NCBI RefSeq assembly: GCF_002355475.1
Contig: NZ_AP014862.1
Span: 3,472,001-3,536,000 of the forward strand
DNA: 64,000 nt
Direction of reading: 5' to 3'
From: Pseudomonas furukawaii
GTDB taxonomy: Bacteria > Pseudomonadota > Gammaproteobacteria > Pseudomonadales > Pseudomonadaceae
The translations under genes were made by a program, and so were the position numbers. Below are positions 35,984 to 45,421 of this stretch, piece by piece. The notes under the pieces were generated by a model. The model ran no database searches, was not told the origin of the DNA, and saw only the letters and a list, made by a program, of their open reading frames with translations. The stretch's first letter is position 1. Every line of letters begins with the position of its first letter.

Positions 35984-36934
35984 ATGGAAATTCTGGATTA
36001 CGAAGACAGCCTTGAGACCTATCTGGGCGACCTTGGCGGAAGGAAGATCACGATAGTTTCAGCCTTCGCAAGCGGCACCGAAGCCCTGATCGATCAGATG
36101 ATCGAGAACGACAACCAACTGGACATCCTGGTGGGGACCATCAGTTCCCTGACCTCCCCGGACTTCATCGAGCACTGCCTCAACGAGGCGAACCCCGCGC
36201 TGCAGCTCACCGTCGACTTCCGCAGCCAGGCCAGCGTGAACTGGAAGCTCTACCTGGTGGAGCCGGACACCGTCATCCTCGGCAGCGCCAACCTGACCCA
36301 GGTGGGCGTGAGCCTGGTGCGCGACACCGCCACCGTGATCACCGACGCCGCCCTGTACGACGCCTACCTGGCCCGGGTGCAGGCCCTCAAGGCCGTGGAT
36401 GGCGTGATGCCCTGCGTCGCCTCCCAGGCCTTCGAGGATGCCCTGGACGTCTACAGGCAGAGCCACCGCCGCATGCAAGCCGGCCTGGCGCGCACCGCCG
36501 AGTACCTGGACAGCGAAGGCTGGCTGGGAGACGACATCAACCAGAGCATCCCGCTGTTCATCTGGTACAGCGACCACTCCGAACAGTCCGAGGAGGAGGC
36601 CCGCGAGCACCTCAAGGCCAGCAGCGACGGCGTGGCCTGGGACGACGTCCGCGAGTTCTTCACCTACGAATGCGCCGAAGGCGCCCTGCCCTACGAGGAA
36701 GGCGACGTGGTGCTGACGGCACGCTGCAATGGCTCGCACATCGGCTTCTACACCTTCGACCGCATCCTCTACCGCGACGGCACCTACTACATCTACTCCT
36801 ATCGCAAGAAGCGCTACACCCAGCCCTTCCGGCTGGACGGCGACAAGGAACTGCTCAAGGAGTCCATTCCGTCCTGGTACGAGGACGGCCGCACCGAGAT
36901 CAACCGCGCCGACATCCTCCGCATCCTGCCCTGA
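35984..36934 (+). CDS. PLD-like protein with degenerate HKD motif
   Basis: The 316-residue protein has the core of a phospholipase D/endonuclease fold: SVNWKLYLVEPDTVILGSAN (around 85-104), then LTQVGVSLVRDTATVI. In active members the first motif reads His-x-Lys; here the AAC codon gives Asn in place of His, while the lysine and the GSANLT segment are intact. It therefore either is inactive or uses another residue. The C-terminal 150 residues form an unrecognised domain rich in Tyr and acidic residues. Stop at 36932-36934. The gene converges on zapA; the MITE-like element lies between. Function unknown. Confidence 0.7.
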   Translation: MEILDYEDSLETYLGDLGGRKITIVSAFASGTEALIDQMIENDNQLDILVGTISSLTSPDFIEHCLNEANPALQLTVDFRSQASVNWKLYLVEPDTVILGSANLTQVGVSLVRDTATVITDAALYDAYLARVQALKAVDGVMPCVASQAFEDALDVYRQSHRRMQAGLARTAEYLDSEGWLGDDINQSIPLFIWYSDHSEQSEEEAREHLKASSDGVAWDDVREFFTYECAEGALPYEEGDVVLTARCNGSHIGFYTFDRILYRDGTYYIYSYRKKRYTQPFRLDGDKELLKESIPSWYEDGRTEINRADILRILP

Positions 36935-36937
36935 TGC

Positions 36938-36947
36938 CAACAAAAAG
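36938..36947. repeat. Left target-site duplication of the MITE-like element
   Basis: CAACAAAAAG here is repeated exactly at 37472-37481, directly outside the terminal inverted repeats of the element in between. The right copy is the U-tract of the zapA terminator, so the left copy is its duplicate. Confidence 0.75.
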
Positions 36948-37471
36948 GTTCTTCGCAGATTATCGGGGAAGGGACTTGCTCAAGCCGGATTGTCGAACCG
37001 GCGTCAGGTTTTGTGGGGGCTCGGCTCATTTCCGCGCAGGCTGCGAGTTGCTGTTTCGCCCTCCCGGGCGAGTCCCTTTCTCAATCGCCGAAAGGAACCA
37101 AAGGGCTTGCCCCTGCATCCGGCCCGGCTTCGCCGGGTCCCCTCGCTGCATCGCCGCTACGGGGGCACGGCGCGAGGGGCCATCCATGGCCCCACACGCC
37201 TCTCGCGGCATCCATGCCGCTCGTCCCCCTGCACGACGACTCCGCTCGGCCTCCTGACGGGGCACTTCGCGCGGCGTCATCGTCTTCGCCTGGTTTCAGA
37301 TCGGTTTCGGCAGCAGGATGACTTGTCCCCTGCCGGCGCGAGTCACCCCTCTCCTCTTCTGGGAGAGGGGCGGGGGAGAGGGCGGTATCCGCAGACTGGG
37401 AGTGGGTCAGGGCGCCACGCAGAATCGCCAATCCAGTGTGAACAGGATTTCCCCGATAATCCGCGATGAAC
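36948..37471. mobile_element. MITE-like element (about 524 bp) inserted in the zapA terminator
   Basis: The element is bounded by 23-bp terminal inverted repeats (36948-36970 and 37449-37471; both contain GATTATCGGGGAA read inwards) that differ at two positions. Exact 10-bp direct repeats CAACAAAAAG lie immediately outside. This is the structure left by a transposase that makes a 10-bp target duplication. No transposase gene is inside. The interior is GC-rich and includes CGCCGAAAGGAACCAAAGGG, similar to a block common in pseudomonad and xanthomonad intergenic repeats. Removing the element and one direct repeat restores a compact shared 3' region between the PLD-like gene and zapA. Confidence 0.7.
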
Positions 37472-37481
37472 CAACAAAAAG
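37472..37481. repeat. Right target-site duplication
   Basis: Exact copy of the 10-bp CAACAAAAAG at 36938. Read on the minus strand it is the end of the zapA terminator stem plus its T-run. Confidence 0.75.
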
Positions 37482-37510
37482 CCCCCTCACCCGGAATGGG
37501 CGGAGGGGGC
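37472..37510 (-). terminator. zapA Rho-independent terminator
   Basis: On the minus strand GCCCCCTC pairs with GAGGGGGC around a loop, followed by TTTTTG. It lies about 30 bp after the zapA stop. The T-run is the target site of the MITE-like element, whose insertion left the terminator intact. Confidence 0.85.
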
Positions 37511-37538
37511 CTTGCATGACTCCGGGCATCCGTCGGAC

Positions 37539-37838
37539 TCAGCCGTTCTGGGCACCCAGCTGTTCGCGAATGCGCCGGTTGAGGGTCGCCAGTCGCCGGG
37601 CGACGGCGTCGGTGTCCGTCGGGGTATCGTCAGCGTTCAACTGACGCGCGCAAAGGTTGAGCGCGGAAAGCACCACCAGCTCGTTGCTGGTGACGTAGGG
37701 GAATTTCTTCTTGTTGGCGGCGATCTCCGCCTGCAGCATCGCTGCCGCATCCTGCAGCACCTGCTCTTCGCCGGCCGGTGCCTTGATGTTGTACTCGCGC
37801 CCCAGGATGCGCAGTACCCGGACACCATCGGTACTCAT
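37539..37838 (-). CDS. zapA: Cell division protein ZapA
   Basis: The 99-residue protein reads VRVLRILGREYNIKAPAGEE at its start, the beta-strand core that binds FtsZ. A long C-terminal coiled coil (about 60-95, LATLNRRIREQL) mediates tetramerisation. ZapA bundles FtsZ filaments at the division ring. Its start overlaps the stop of the upstream TIGR02449-type gene by four bases (ATGA), so the pair is translationally coupled. In pseudomonads this pair is usually next to the 6S RNA gene and the ubiH/pepP genes; neither is present here, which is unusual. Confidence 0.92.
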   Translation of the reverse strand: MSTDGVRVLRILGREYNIKAPAGEEQVLQDAAAMLQAEIAANKKKFPYVTSNELVVLSALNLCARQLNADDTPTDTDAVARRLATLNRRIREQLGAQNG

Positions 37839-38065
37839 GCGCTAACGCGGCTCTCGCTGACGCGGCGGACCAGGGCCTGCAGGCGTTCGGCGGTGGCGCT
37901 GTGCTTCTCTTCCTGTTCCATCACGGCCAGTTGCAGGGAATCGTTCTCCTCGCGAGCCTTGCGCAGTTCGGCGCGGATACGGGCGTTGTCTTCGGTGATG
38001 GCCTGATTCTGCTGCAGCAGTTCGCTGACGAGCTCTTCGAGCTGTACCAGAGTGTTATCCAGCAT
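37835..38065 (-). CDS. ZapB-like coiled-coil protein (TIGR02449 type)
   Basis: The 76-residue protein begins MLDNTLVQLEELVSELLQQN and is almost wholly heptad-like (LxxLxxEL...), as expected for a short parallel coiled coil. This small family always precedes zapA in pseudomonads and resembles ZapB in size and structure, so it probably joins ZapA at the division ring. It is the first gene of the two-gene operon, and its promoter region faces polB across 224 bp. Confidence 0.85.
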   Translation of the reverse strand: MLDNTLVQLEELVSELLQQNQAITEDNARIRAELRKAREENDSLQLAVMEQEEKHSATAERLQALVRRVSESRVSA

Positions 38066-38289
38066 GGTGGTCTCCGTGGCAGGTATGAAAAGGCCGGGGA
38101 GGATAAAGAAAAACCGCCCTTGCGGCCAGGGAAATCAAGGTACTTCGGACAAAATGTATACTGTCAATTCAATGGCTTAGAACAGGTTCTTCAGGCACTT
38201 TGAACAATATTGAAACCACCCTGTCCAAGGCGCGCCGACACGCCATGCCGGGTAGAATCCGCCAGTGAGACAGGCTCGGGGTTGAAGCA

Positions 38290-40653
38290 GTGGAGTTGAA
38301 TCGAGGGTTCGTCCTGACCCGGCATTGGCGGGATACGCCGGAAGGCACCGAAGTGGACTTCTGGCTCTCCACCGACCAGGGCCCGGTACGGGTACGCCTG
38401 CCGCTGCAGACGTCGGTCGCCTTCATTCCCGCCGCACAGCGGACTCGCGCCGAGGCCCTGATCGCCGGTGAGCGCGATGCCGAACTGCGCCCCCTGTCCC
38501 TCGCCGACTTCCAGCATCGGCCGGTGCTGGGCCTCTACTGCCGCCAGCACCGCCAGCTGATGCGCCTGGAGAAGGCGCTGCGCAAGGCCGGGGTCGAGGT
38601 CTACGAAGCCGATATCCGTCCGCCCGAGCGCTACCTCATGGAGCGCTTCATCACCGCCCCGGTGCAGTTCGACGGCACCCTCGACGCCGACGGCCTGGTG
38701 CGGGACGCCCAGCTGAGGCCCCTCGATGGCTACCGTCCACAGCTGCGCCTGGCGTCCCTGGACATCGAGACCAGCGAACGCGGCGAACTCTATTCCATCG
38801 CCCTGGAAGGCTGCGGCCAGCGCCAGGTCTACATGCTCGGCCCGGCCAATGGCGACGCCGGCAACCTGGACTTCCAGCTGGAATACCACGACAGCCGCGC
38901 CGACCTGCTGGAGGCCCTGAACCGCTGGCTGGCCGAGCACGATCCGGACGCCATCATCGGCTGGAACCTGGTGCAGTTCGACCTGCGGGTCCTGCAGGCC
39001 CACGCCGAGAAGCTCAAGGTCCCGCTGCGCCTGGGCCGGGGCGGCGACCCCATGGGCTGGCGGGAGCACGGCAGCGGCAACCAGCACTTCTTCGCGGAAG
39101 CCGCCGGCCGCCTGATCATCGACGGCATCGAGGCCCTGCGCTCGGCCACCTGGAGCTTCCCCTCCTTCAGCCTGGAAAACGTCGCCCAGACCCTGCTGGG
39201 CGAAGGCAAGGCCATCGACACGCCCTACCAGCGCATGGACGAGATCAACCGCATGTTCGCCGAGGACAAGCCCGCCCTGGCGCGCTACAACCTCAAGGAC
39301 TGCGAACTGGTCACCCGCATCTTCGACAAGACCGGGCTGCTGGGCTTCCTCCTGGAGCGCGCCACCGTCACCGGGCTGCCGGTGGACCGCAGCGGCGGCT
39401 CGGTGGCGGCCTTCACCCACCTCTACATGCCGCTGATGCACCGCCAGGGCTTCGTCGCCCCCAACCTGGGCGACAAGCAACCGGAGGCCAGCCCCGGCGG
39501 CTTCGTCATGGACTCGCGCCCGGGGCTCTACGAGTCGGTGCTGGTGCTCGACTACAAGAGCCTCTACCCGTCCATCATCCGCAGCTTCCTGATCGACCCG
39601 GTGGGCCTGATCGAAGGCCTGCGCCAGCCGGACGACCAGCACTCGGTACCGGGCTTCCGGGGCGCGCGCTTCTCCCGCACCCGGCACAGCCTGCCGTCCA
39701 TCGTCGAGAAGGTCTGGCAGGGCCGGGAAGCGGCCAAGCGCGAGGGCAACAAGGCCCTGTCCCAGGCCCTGAAGATCATCATGAACGCCTTCTACGGCGT
39801 CCTGGGTTCCAGCGGTTGCCGCTTCTTCGATCCGCGCCTGGCCTCCTCCATCACCCTGCGCGGCCACGAGATCATGCGGCGCACCCGCGAACTGATCGAG
39901 GCCGAAGGCTACGCGGTGATCTACGGCGACACCGACTCCACCTTCGTCTGGCTCAAACGCCCCCACGCCGAAGAAGACGCCGCCCGCATCGGCCGCGCCC
40001 TGGTTCAGCGGGTGAACCAGTGGTGGCGCGAGCACCTGGCCCGGGAGTACGGCCTGGACAGCGCCCTCGAACTGCAGTTCGAGACCCACTACCAGCGCTT
40101 CCTCATGCCCACCATCCGGGGCGCCGAGGAAGGCAGCAAGAAGCGCTACGCCGGGCTGGTGGTGCGCCCCGACGGCAGCCGGGAGATGGTCTACAAGGGG
40201 CTGGAAACCGTGCGCACCGACTGGTCGCCCCTGGCCCAGCGCTTCCAGCAGGAGCTCTACCAGCTGATCTTCGACCGCGAGCCCTACCAGGACTATGTGC
40301 GCGACTACGTGGCCCGCACCCTGTCAGGGGAGCTGGACGAGTTGCTGGTCTACCGCAAGCGCCTGCGCCGGCAGCTGGAGGACTACACCCGCAACGTCCC
40401 GCCCCATGTCCGCGCCGCGCGCATGGCGGACGACTACAACGACCGCCAGGGCCGGCCGCGCCAGTACCAGAACGGCGGCTGGATCAGCTACCTGATCACC
40501 CTGAACGGCCCAGAACCCCTGGAAAACCGTCGCTCCGCCATCGACTACGACCACTACCTCACCCGCCAGCTGCAGCCGGTGGCCGATGCCATCCTGCCTT
40601 TCGTGGGCGATGACTTCGCCTCGCTGATCGACAGGCAGATGGCCCTGTTCTGA
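38290..40653 (+). CDS. polB: DNA polymerase II (PolB)
   Basis: The 787-residue protein is a family B polymerase with an intact 3'-5' exonuclease: [11 protein letters not shown] (Exo I, about residue 157) and [14 protein letters not shown] (Exo II, about 222-235). The polymerase motifs are [14 protein letters not shown] (motif A, about 420-433), [11 protein letters not shown] (motif B) and [10 protein letters not shown] (motif C, about 544-553). It restarts replication and performs translesion synthesis after DNA damage. The start is GTG ([15 protein letters not shown]). A TACTGT half-site occurs about 130 bp upstream, but the second half of a LexA box is not recognisable, so SOS control is uncertain. 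Confidence 0.95.
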   Translation: MELNRGFVLTRHWRDTPEGTEVDFWLSTDQGPVRVRLPLQTSVAFIPAAQRTRAEALIAGERDAELRPLSLADFQHRPVLGLYCRQHRQLMRLEKALRKAGVEVYEADIRPPERYLMERFITAPVQFDGTLDADGLVRDAQLRPLDGYRPQLRLASLDIETSERGELYSIALEGCGQRQVYMLGPANGDAGNLDFQLEYHDSRADLLEALNRWLAEHDPDAIIGWNLVQFDLRVLQAHAEKLKVPLRLGRGGDPMGWREHGSGNQHFFAEAAGRLIIDGIEALRSATWSFPSFSLENVAQTLLGEGKAIDTPYQRMDEINRMFAEDKPALARYNLKDCELVTRIFDKTGLLGFLLERATVTGLPVDRSGGSVAAFTHLYMPLMHRQGFVAPNLGDKQPEASPGGFVMDSRPGLYESVLVLDYKSLYPSIIRSFLIDPVGLIEGLRQPDDQHSVPGFRGARFSRTRHSLPSIVEKVWQGREAAKREGNKALSQALKIIMNAFYGVLGSSGCRFFDPRLASSITLRGHEIMRRTRELIEAEGYAVIYGDTDSTFVWLKRPHAEEDAARIGRALVQRVNQWWREHLAREYGLDSALELQFETHYQRFLMPTIRGAEEGSKKRYAGLVVRPDGSREMVYKGLETVRTDWSPLAQRFQQELYQLIFDREPYQDYVRDYVARTLSGELDELLVYRKRLRRQLEDYTRNVPPHVRAARMADDYNDRQGRPRQYQNGGWISYLITLNGPEPLENRRSAIDYDHYLTRQLQPVADAILPFVGDDFASLIDRQMALF

Positions 40654-40668
40654 GGGCATCGGCGGCAT

Positions 40669-40935
40669 TCACCGCAGCCTCGTCGTGCGAACCGGCTGGA
40701 ACCTTGGAAACCAGGTCCCGAGGACACGGGCATCAGTCACCGCCTCAGCCGGTGACCATTCCAATGCCCGGGGCGCCCTTCGCCACTCCCCCGGGCGCTG
40801 TCCGGAACCCTGCCCCGCCGCCAGCTCAGCGCCCAGCAGGGTCATCAGGAACAGCCAGATGCAGGCGCCGATAAGCGGCCAGCGACCGGTCCGGCTCAAG
40901 GACCGGGCCCGAGGGGAAGGCAGGCGAATGCTCAT
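40669..40935 (-). CDS. Small membrane or exported hypothetical protein
   Basis: The 88-residue product has an Arg-rich N-terminus (MSIRLPSPRARSLSRTGRW) and a single hydrophobic segment PLIGACIWLFLMTLLGAELA (around 20-39). A polar tail without recognised motifs follows. GGGAG lies about six bases before the ATG. It could be an inner-membrane anchored or secreted protein. It converges on polB with a 15-bp gap. I do not recognise it; being short and GC-rich, it may not be a gene. Confidence 0.45.
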   Translation of the reverse strand: MSIRLPSPRARSLSRTGRWPLIGACIWLFLMTLLGAELAAGQGSGQRPGEWRRAPRALEWSPAEAVTDARVLGTWFPRFQPVRTTRLR

Positions 40936-40993
40936 AACACACTCCCGGCCAGCAGCATTCGACACCCGGGGCTCCGGCTAACGATCCGGCGCT

Positions 40994-41028
40994 GGCGATA
41001 TAAGCCCTGATGAAAAGGCTATATCGCC
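40994..41028. other. Long hairpin at the start of the nas leader region
   Basis: GGCGATATAAGCC and GGCTATATCGCC pair over 12 bases with one bulged A around a ten-base loop. Read on either strand it is a strong hairpin without a T-run. It lies about 310 bp before the nitrate reductase start and may be a protein-binding inverted repeat in the promoter. Confidence 0.45.
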
Positions 41029-41196
41029 GCCTCCGGATGCGACGGTCACCCATCGGCCCCCTCGGCCACTCGGCGCTTCGCCGAATACGAGGTGCCCTGG
41101 ATCGACCAGCACCACCTTGGGGCAGCCCGCACTCCGATCGCCATATATCCGTGCACGGCGCCGCCCCGCCCCGACCGCTCCCAACGCCCGCCCGGC

Positions 41197-41324
41197 GCGC
41201 CAGCAGCGACCTGGCGCAAGCTGGCCTGGCCCTTGCTAAAGGAACCCCAAGGCAGCCAATGGCGGTTGCCACACCCACGACAAAGACGCCGTGTCCCCTC
41301 ATTCGAGGGGCGCGGCGTTTTTGC
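41197..41324 (+). promoter_or_regulatory. ANTAR (NasT-type) two-hairpin antitermination leader
   Basis: Three consecutive hairpins lie in front of the nitrate reductase gene. The first (41197-41217) has stem GCGCCAG/CTGGCGC and loop CAGCGAC, which contains the AnnGnn hexaloop AGCGAC. The second (41251-41270) has stem GGCAGCC/GGTTGCC and hexaloop AATGGC, with A at position one and G at four. The third (41286-41324) is a terminator: ACGCCG...CGGCGT with a T-run ending 15 bases before the start codon. This is the layout of NasT-controlled nas leaders, where NasT binds the paired hexaloops and prevents terminator formation when nitrate is present. The nasST genes are not in the window. Confidence 0.75.
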
Positions 41325-41339
41325 TTTCCGGAGGCTGCT

Positions 41340-44300
41340 GTGACCGAGACAACCATTCGAAGCGTGTGCCCTTACTGCGGCGTCGGCTGCGGCATCCTCA
41401 TGCAGGTGGCACAGGGGCGCGTGGTGAAGGTCTCCGGCGACAAAGGGCACCCGGCCAATTTCGGCCGACTCTGCACCAAGGGCAGCACCAGCCTCCAGGC
41501 CATCACCGACTCCGGGCGCATGGAACACGCCTACCTGCGCGACGACCGCTCCCACGACCCGGTGCAGACGCCCATGGCCAGCGCCATCGCCGCCACCGCC
41601 TCGCGCCTTCGCGGCATCCTCGACGCGCACGGGCCGGACGCGATCGCCTTCTACGTCTCCGGGCAGATGTCCCTGGAGGCCCAGTACCTGGTGAACAAGC
41701 TGGCCAAGGGCTTCATCGGCACCAACCAGGTCGAGTCCAACTCGCGCCTGTGCATGGCCAGCGCCGGCAGCGGCTACAAGCTGTCGCTGGGGTCCGACGG
41801 CCCGCCCGGGTCCTATGAGGATTTCGACCGCGCCGACCTGTTCTTCGTCATCGGCGCCAACATGGCCGACTGCCACCCCATCCTCTTCCTGCGGATGATG
41901 GACCGGGTCAAGGCCGGGGCGAAGCTGATCGTCGTCGACCCCCGACGCAACGCCACGGCCGACAAGGCCGACCTCTTCCTGCAGATCCGCCCGGGCACCG
42001 ACCTGGCCCTGCTCAACGGCCTGCTGCACCTGCTCCACGCCAATTGCCACACCGACCCGGCCTTCATCGCCGAATTCACCGAGGGCTGGGACGCGATGCC
42101 GGACTTCCTCGCCGACTACAGCCCGGAGCGGGTGGCGGCACTCACCGGCCTCGACGAAGCCGCCATCCGCCAGGCCGCACGCTGGATCGGCGAGGCCGGT
42201 GACTGGATGAGTTGCTGGACCATGGGCCTGAACCAGAGCACCCACGGCACCTGGAACACCAACGCCCTGTGCAACCTGCACCTGGCCACCGGCGCGATCT
42301 GCCGCCCCGGCAGCGGTCCCTTCTCCCTCACCGGCCAGCCCAACGCCATGGGCGGTCGGGAAATGGGCTACATGGGCCCCGGCCTGCCCGGCCAGCGCAG
42401 CGTGCTGGCGGAGGACGACCGCGCCTTCGTCGAGCGGGCCTGGGGCGTGCAGCCGGGAACCCTGCACACCCGCCTGGGCGGCGGCACCATCGCCCTCTAC
42501 GACGACATGGCCGCCGGCAAGGTGAAGGCCTGCTGGATCATCTGCACCAACCCGGTGGCCAGCGTGGCCAACCGCAGCAAGGTGATCGAGGGACTCCAGG
42601 CCGCCGAACTGGTGATCACCCAGGACGCCTACCTCGACACCGAGACCAACCGCTACGCCGACATCCTCCTGCCCGGCGCCCTCTGGGCCGAGGCCGAGGG
42701 CGTGATGATCAACTCCGAGCGCAACCTGACCCTCATGCAGCAGGCCGTCGAGCCCCCCGGCGAGGCCATGGCGGACTGGCGCATCATCGCCGAGGTGGCC
42801 TGCGCCATGGGCTTCGCCGAGGCGTTCAGCTACACCTCGGTGGACCAGGTGTTCGACGAGATCAAGGCCTTCCACAACCCCGGGACCGGGTACGACATCC
42901 GTGGCGCCAGCCATGACCGCCTGCGCCGGGGCCCGTTGCAATGGCCCTGCGCCGATGAGGAAAGTCCCGACCGCCAGCCGATCCGCTACCTCAACGACGG
43001 CGTCAGCCAGTCCCTGCGCCTGCGCGAAGATGGCGGCCTCCCGCGCCTCAGCTTCGCCACCGCCAGCGGCAAGGGCCGGTTCTTCCCCCGGCCGCACCTG
43101 GACCCTGGCGAAATGCCGGACGCGGACTTTCCCTTCGTGCTCAACACCGGGCGCCTGCAGCACCAGTGGCACACCCTGACCAAGACCGGAAAGATCGCCA
43201 CCCTCAACAAGCTCAACCCCGGCCCCTTCGTCGAAGTACACCCCGACGACGCCGAAGCCCTGGGCGTGCGCGACCGGGACCACCTGGAGATCCGCTCACG
43301 GCGCGGCCACGCGGTGCTGCCGGTGGTGGTCACCGATCGCGTGCTGCCCGGCGGCTGCTTCGCCCCCTTTCACTGGAACGATGTGTTCGGCGACAACCTG
43401 GCGATCAATGCCGTGACCAGCGACGCCATCGACCCCATCTCGCAGCAGCCGGAATTCAAGTTCTGCGCCGTCAGCCTGCGCCGCGTCGACCTGATCGAAC
43501 ACCGTTTCCTGGAGACGTCCGCCGCCGAAGACGCTCCGCCCCCCGCTTCCCAGCTCCAAGAGGCCTCTTCCATGTCGCGTATCGAAGCCTTCGCCGCCCT
43601 GGTCGGTGTCGGAACCGGCACCCCGCCCCCGCTGAACGAGCGCGAGCGCACCTACATGGCCGGATTCGTCAGCGGCCTGCGCGCCAGCCCCGCCGGCGGC
43701 GTTCCCAGCCTGCCCGCCCACGCCCCCTTGGGCGAAACCACGCGGCTCTGGCTGGACGGCATGCTCGCCGGCGTCTTCAGTCGCCTGGACCCCGTGCCCC
43801 CCCGCGCGGACCAGCCGGCGACCGCCGATGCCACCCCGGTGACCCTGCTCTGGGCCTCCCAGACCGGCACGGTGGAGAGCCTGGCCGAACGCTTCGCCGC
43901 GCGCCTGTCCGACTCCGGCTTCGCCGTGCGTCTCGCGCCCATGGCGGACGTGCCCGTGGCCGAACTGGCCGACACCGACAACCTGGTGCTGCTCACCAGC
44001 ACCTTCGGCGACGGCGACGCACCGGACAACGGCCAGGCCTTCTGGGATGCCCTCAAGGCCAGCCAGGAACGCCTGGAACCCTTGCGCTACGCGGTGCTGG
44101 CCCTCGGCGATCCCAACTACGACCAGTTCTGCCAGCATGGCCGCAACCTCGACCAGCGCCTGGCGGAGCTGGGCGCCACCCGCCTCTGCGAGCGCCGGGA
44201 TTGCGACACCGATTTCGAGGATAGCGCCGAGGCCTGGCTGGCGGACCTGCTGGCCGCCCTGCGGCCGGGAACCGACGCCCCGGCGCCCGCAGCGGTGGAA

Positions 44301-45416
44301 TCCACCCCGGCCGCGGCCAGCAGGGAGCGGCCCTTCGCCTCGCGCCTGACGACCAACCTGCGCCTGAACCCGGCCGGCGCCAGCAAGGACACCCGGATGT
44401 TCGCCCTGCAACTGGGGGATTCGGGACTGACCTATGAAGCCGGTGACGCCCTCGGGGTCTGGCCGCGCAACTGCCCGGAGCTGGTGGAGGAAGTCCTGCA
44501 ACTGGCGCGCCTCGACGGCGAACAGCCGGTCAGCGTCGCCAAAGTGGGCGATGTGCCCCTGCGGGAAGCCCTCAGCCGCCACTACGAGATCGCCCGCCCC
44601 AGCCAGGAAGCCCTGGCGCTGATCGCCGAACGCAGCGGCGACGCCGACCTCCGGGCACTGCTCGGCCCGCGCAAGGACGAACTCAAGGACTGGCTCTGGG
44701 GGCGCCAACTCGCCGACGTGCTCCAGGCCTGCCCCACCGCCCTGTCCGCCGACGACCTGCTGGGCAGCCTCAAACGCCTGCAACCTCGGCTCTACTCCAT
44801 CGCCTCCAGCCCCAAGGCCCACCCGGACGAAGTCCACCTGACCGTGTCAGCGGTGCGCTACGGCCGGCGCAAGGGCGTCGCCTCCACCTTCCTCGCCGAC
44901 CGCGCCGACGGCGGCGACGTCCCGGTATTCGTGCAGCCGTCCCGGCACTTCCGCCTGCCGGAAGACAATGACCTGCCCGTGGTGATGATCGGTCCGGGCA
45001 CCGGCATCGCCCCCTTCCGGGGCTTCCTCCAGGAGCGCCGCGCCCGGGGCGCCCGGGGCCGCAACTGGCTGTTCTTCGGGGAGCAGCACGCCGCCACCGA
45101 CTTCTACTACCGCGACGAGCTGGGCGCCCTGCAGCAGGACGGTCTGCTCACCCACCTGAGCCTCGCGTTCTCCCGCGACCAGGCGGAGAAGATCTACGTG
45201 CAGCACCGCATCCGCGAACAGGGCGCCGAGCTCTGGCGCTGGCTGCAAAACGGCGCCCACCTCTACATCTGCGGCGATGCCAGCCGCATGGCGAAGGACG
45301 TGGACCTGGCACTGCGCGACCTGGCCCGGCAGCACGGCGGCCTCGACGACGACCGCGCCGCCGAATACCTGCAAGACCTCGCCCGGCAGAAGCGCTACCT
45401 GCGGGACGTGTATTGA
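41340..45416 (+). CDS. nasA: Assimilatory nitrate reductase fused to CysJ-like flavoprotein
   Basis: The 1358-residue fusion starts with GTG behind GGAGG. Residues 1-740 are a molybdopterin oxidoreductase: the 4Fe-4S site [12 protein letters not shown] (Cys10, 13, 17; fourth Cys near residue 46 in RLCTKGS), then SRLCMASAG and FHWNDVFGD. The C-terminal half is a flavodoxin domain ([15 protein letters not shown], about 837), a CysJ-type FAD domain ([12 protein letters not shown], about 1150) and an NADPH domain ([18 protein letters not shown], about 1219). Electrons would pass from NADPH through FAD and FMN to molybdenum to reduce nitrate to nitrite in the cytoplasm. Nitrite reductase genes are not adjacent. 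It converges on metE across the repeat array. Confidence 0.93.
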   Translation: MTETTIRSVCPYCGVGCGILMQVAQGRVVKVSGDKGHPANFGRLCTKGSTSLQAITDSGRMEHAYLRDDRSHDPVQTPMASAIAATASRLRGILDAHGPDAIAFYVSGQMSLEAQYLVNKLAKGFIGTNQVESNSRLCMASAGSGYKLSLGSDGPPGSYEDFDRADLFFVIGANMADCHPILFLRMMDRVKAGAKLIVVDPRRNATADKADLFLQIRPGTDLALLNGLLHLLHANCHTDPAFIAEFTEGWDAMPDFLADYSPERVAALTGLDEAAIRQAARWIGEAGDWMSCWTMGLNQSTHGTWNTNALCNLHLATGAICRPGSGPFSLTGQPNAMGGREMGYMGPGLPGQRSVLAEDDRAFVERAWGVQPGTLHTRLGGGTIALYDDMAAGKVKACWIICTNPVASVANRSKVIEGLQAAELVITQDAYLDTETNRYADILLPGALWAEAEGVMINSERNLTLMQQAVEPPGEAMADWRIIAEVACAMGFAEAFSYTSVDQVFDEIKAFHNPGTGYDIRGASHDRLRRGPLQWPCADEESPDRQPIRYLNDGVSQSLRLREDGGLPRLSFATASGKGRFFPRPHLDPGEMPDADFPFVLNTGRLQHQWHTLTKTGKIATLNKLNPGPFVEVHPDDAEALGVRDRDHLEIRSRRGHAVLPVVVTDRVLPGGCFAPFHWNDVFGDNLAINAVTSDAIDPISQQPEFKFCAVSLRRVDLIEHRFLETSAAEDAPPPASQLQEASSMSRIEAFAALVGVGTGTPPPLNERERTYMAGFVSGLRASPAGGVPSLPAHAPLGETTRLWLDGMLAGVFSRLDPVPPRADQPATADATPVTLLWASQTGTVESLAERFAARLSDSGFAVRLAPMADVPVAELADTDNLVLLTSTFGDGDAPDNGQAFWDALKASQERLEPLRYAVLALGDPNYDQFCQHGRNLDQRLAELGATRLCERRDCDTDFEDSAEAWLADLLAALRPGTDAPAPAAVESTPAAASRERPFASRLTTNLRLNPAGASKDTRMFALQLGDSGLTYEAGDALGVWPRNCPELVEEVLQLARLDGEQPVSVAKVGDVPLREALSRHYEIARPSQEALALIAERSGDADLRALLGPRKDELKDWLWGRQLADVLQACPTALSADDLLGSLKRLQPRLYSIASSPKAHPDEVHLTVSAVRYGRRKGVASTFLADRADGGDVPVFVQPSRHFRLPEDNDLPVVMIGPGTGIAPFRGFLQERRARGARGRNWLFFGEQHAATDFYYRDELGALQQDGLLTHLSLAFSRDQAEKIYVQHRIREQGAELWRWLQNGAHLYICGDASRMAKDVDLALRDLARQHGGLDDDRAAEYLQDLARQKRYLRDVY

Positions 45417-45421
45417 TCGGC

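Noticed and set aside
36935-37538. 6S RNA gene (ssrS) beside zapA
   Set aside because: The interval is explained by the MITE-like element and the zapA terminator; no 6S-like sequence or fold was recognised.
38150-38175. LexA box upstream of polB
   Set aside because: Only a TACTGT half-site is present; the second half at the required distance does not match.
41046-43283. Long minus-strand frame opposite the nitrate reductase gene
   Set aside because: It is antisense to a gene with clear cofactor motifs and has no recognisable domain.
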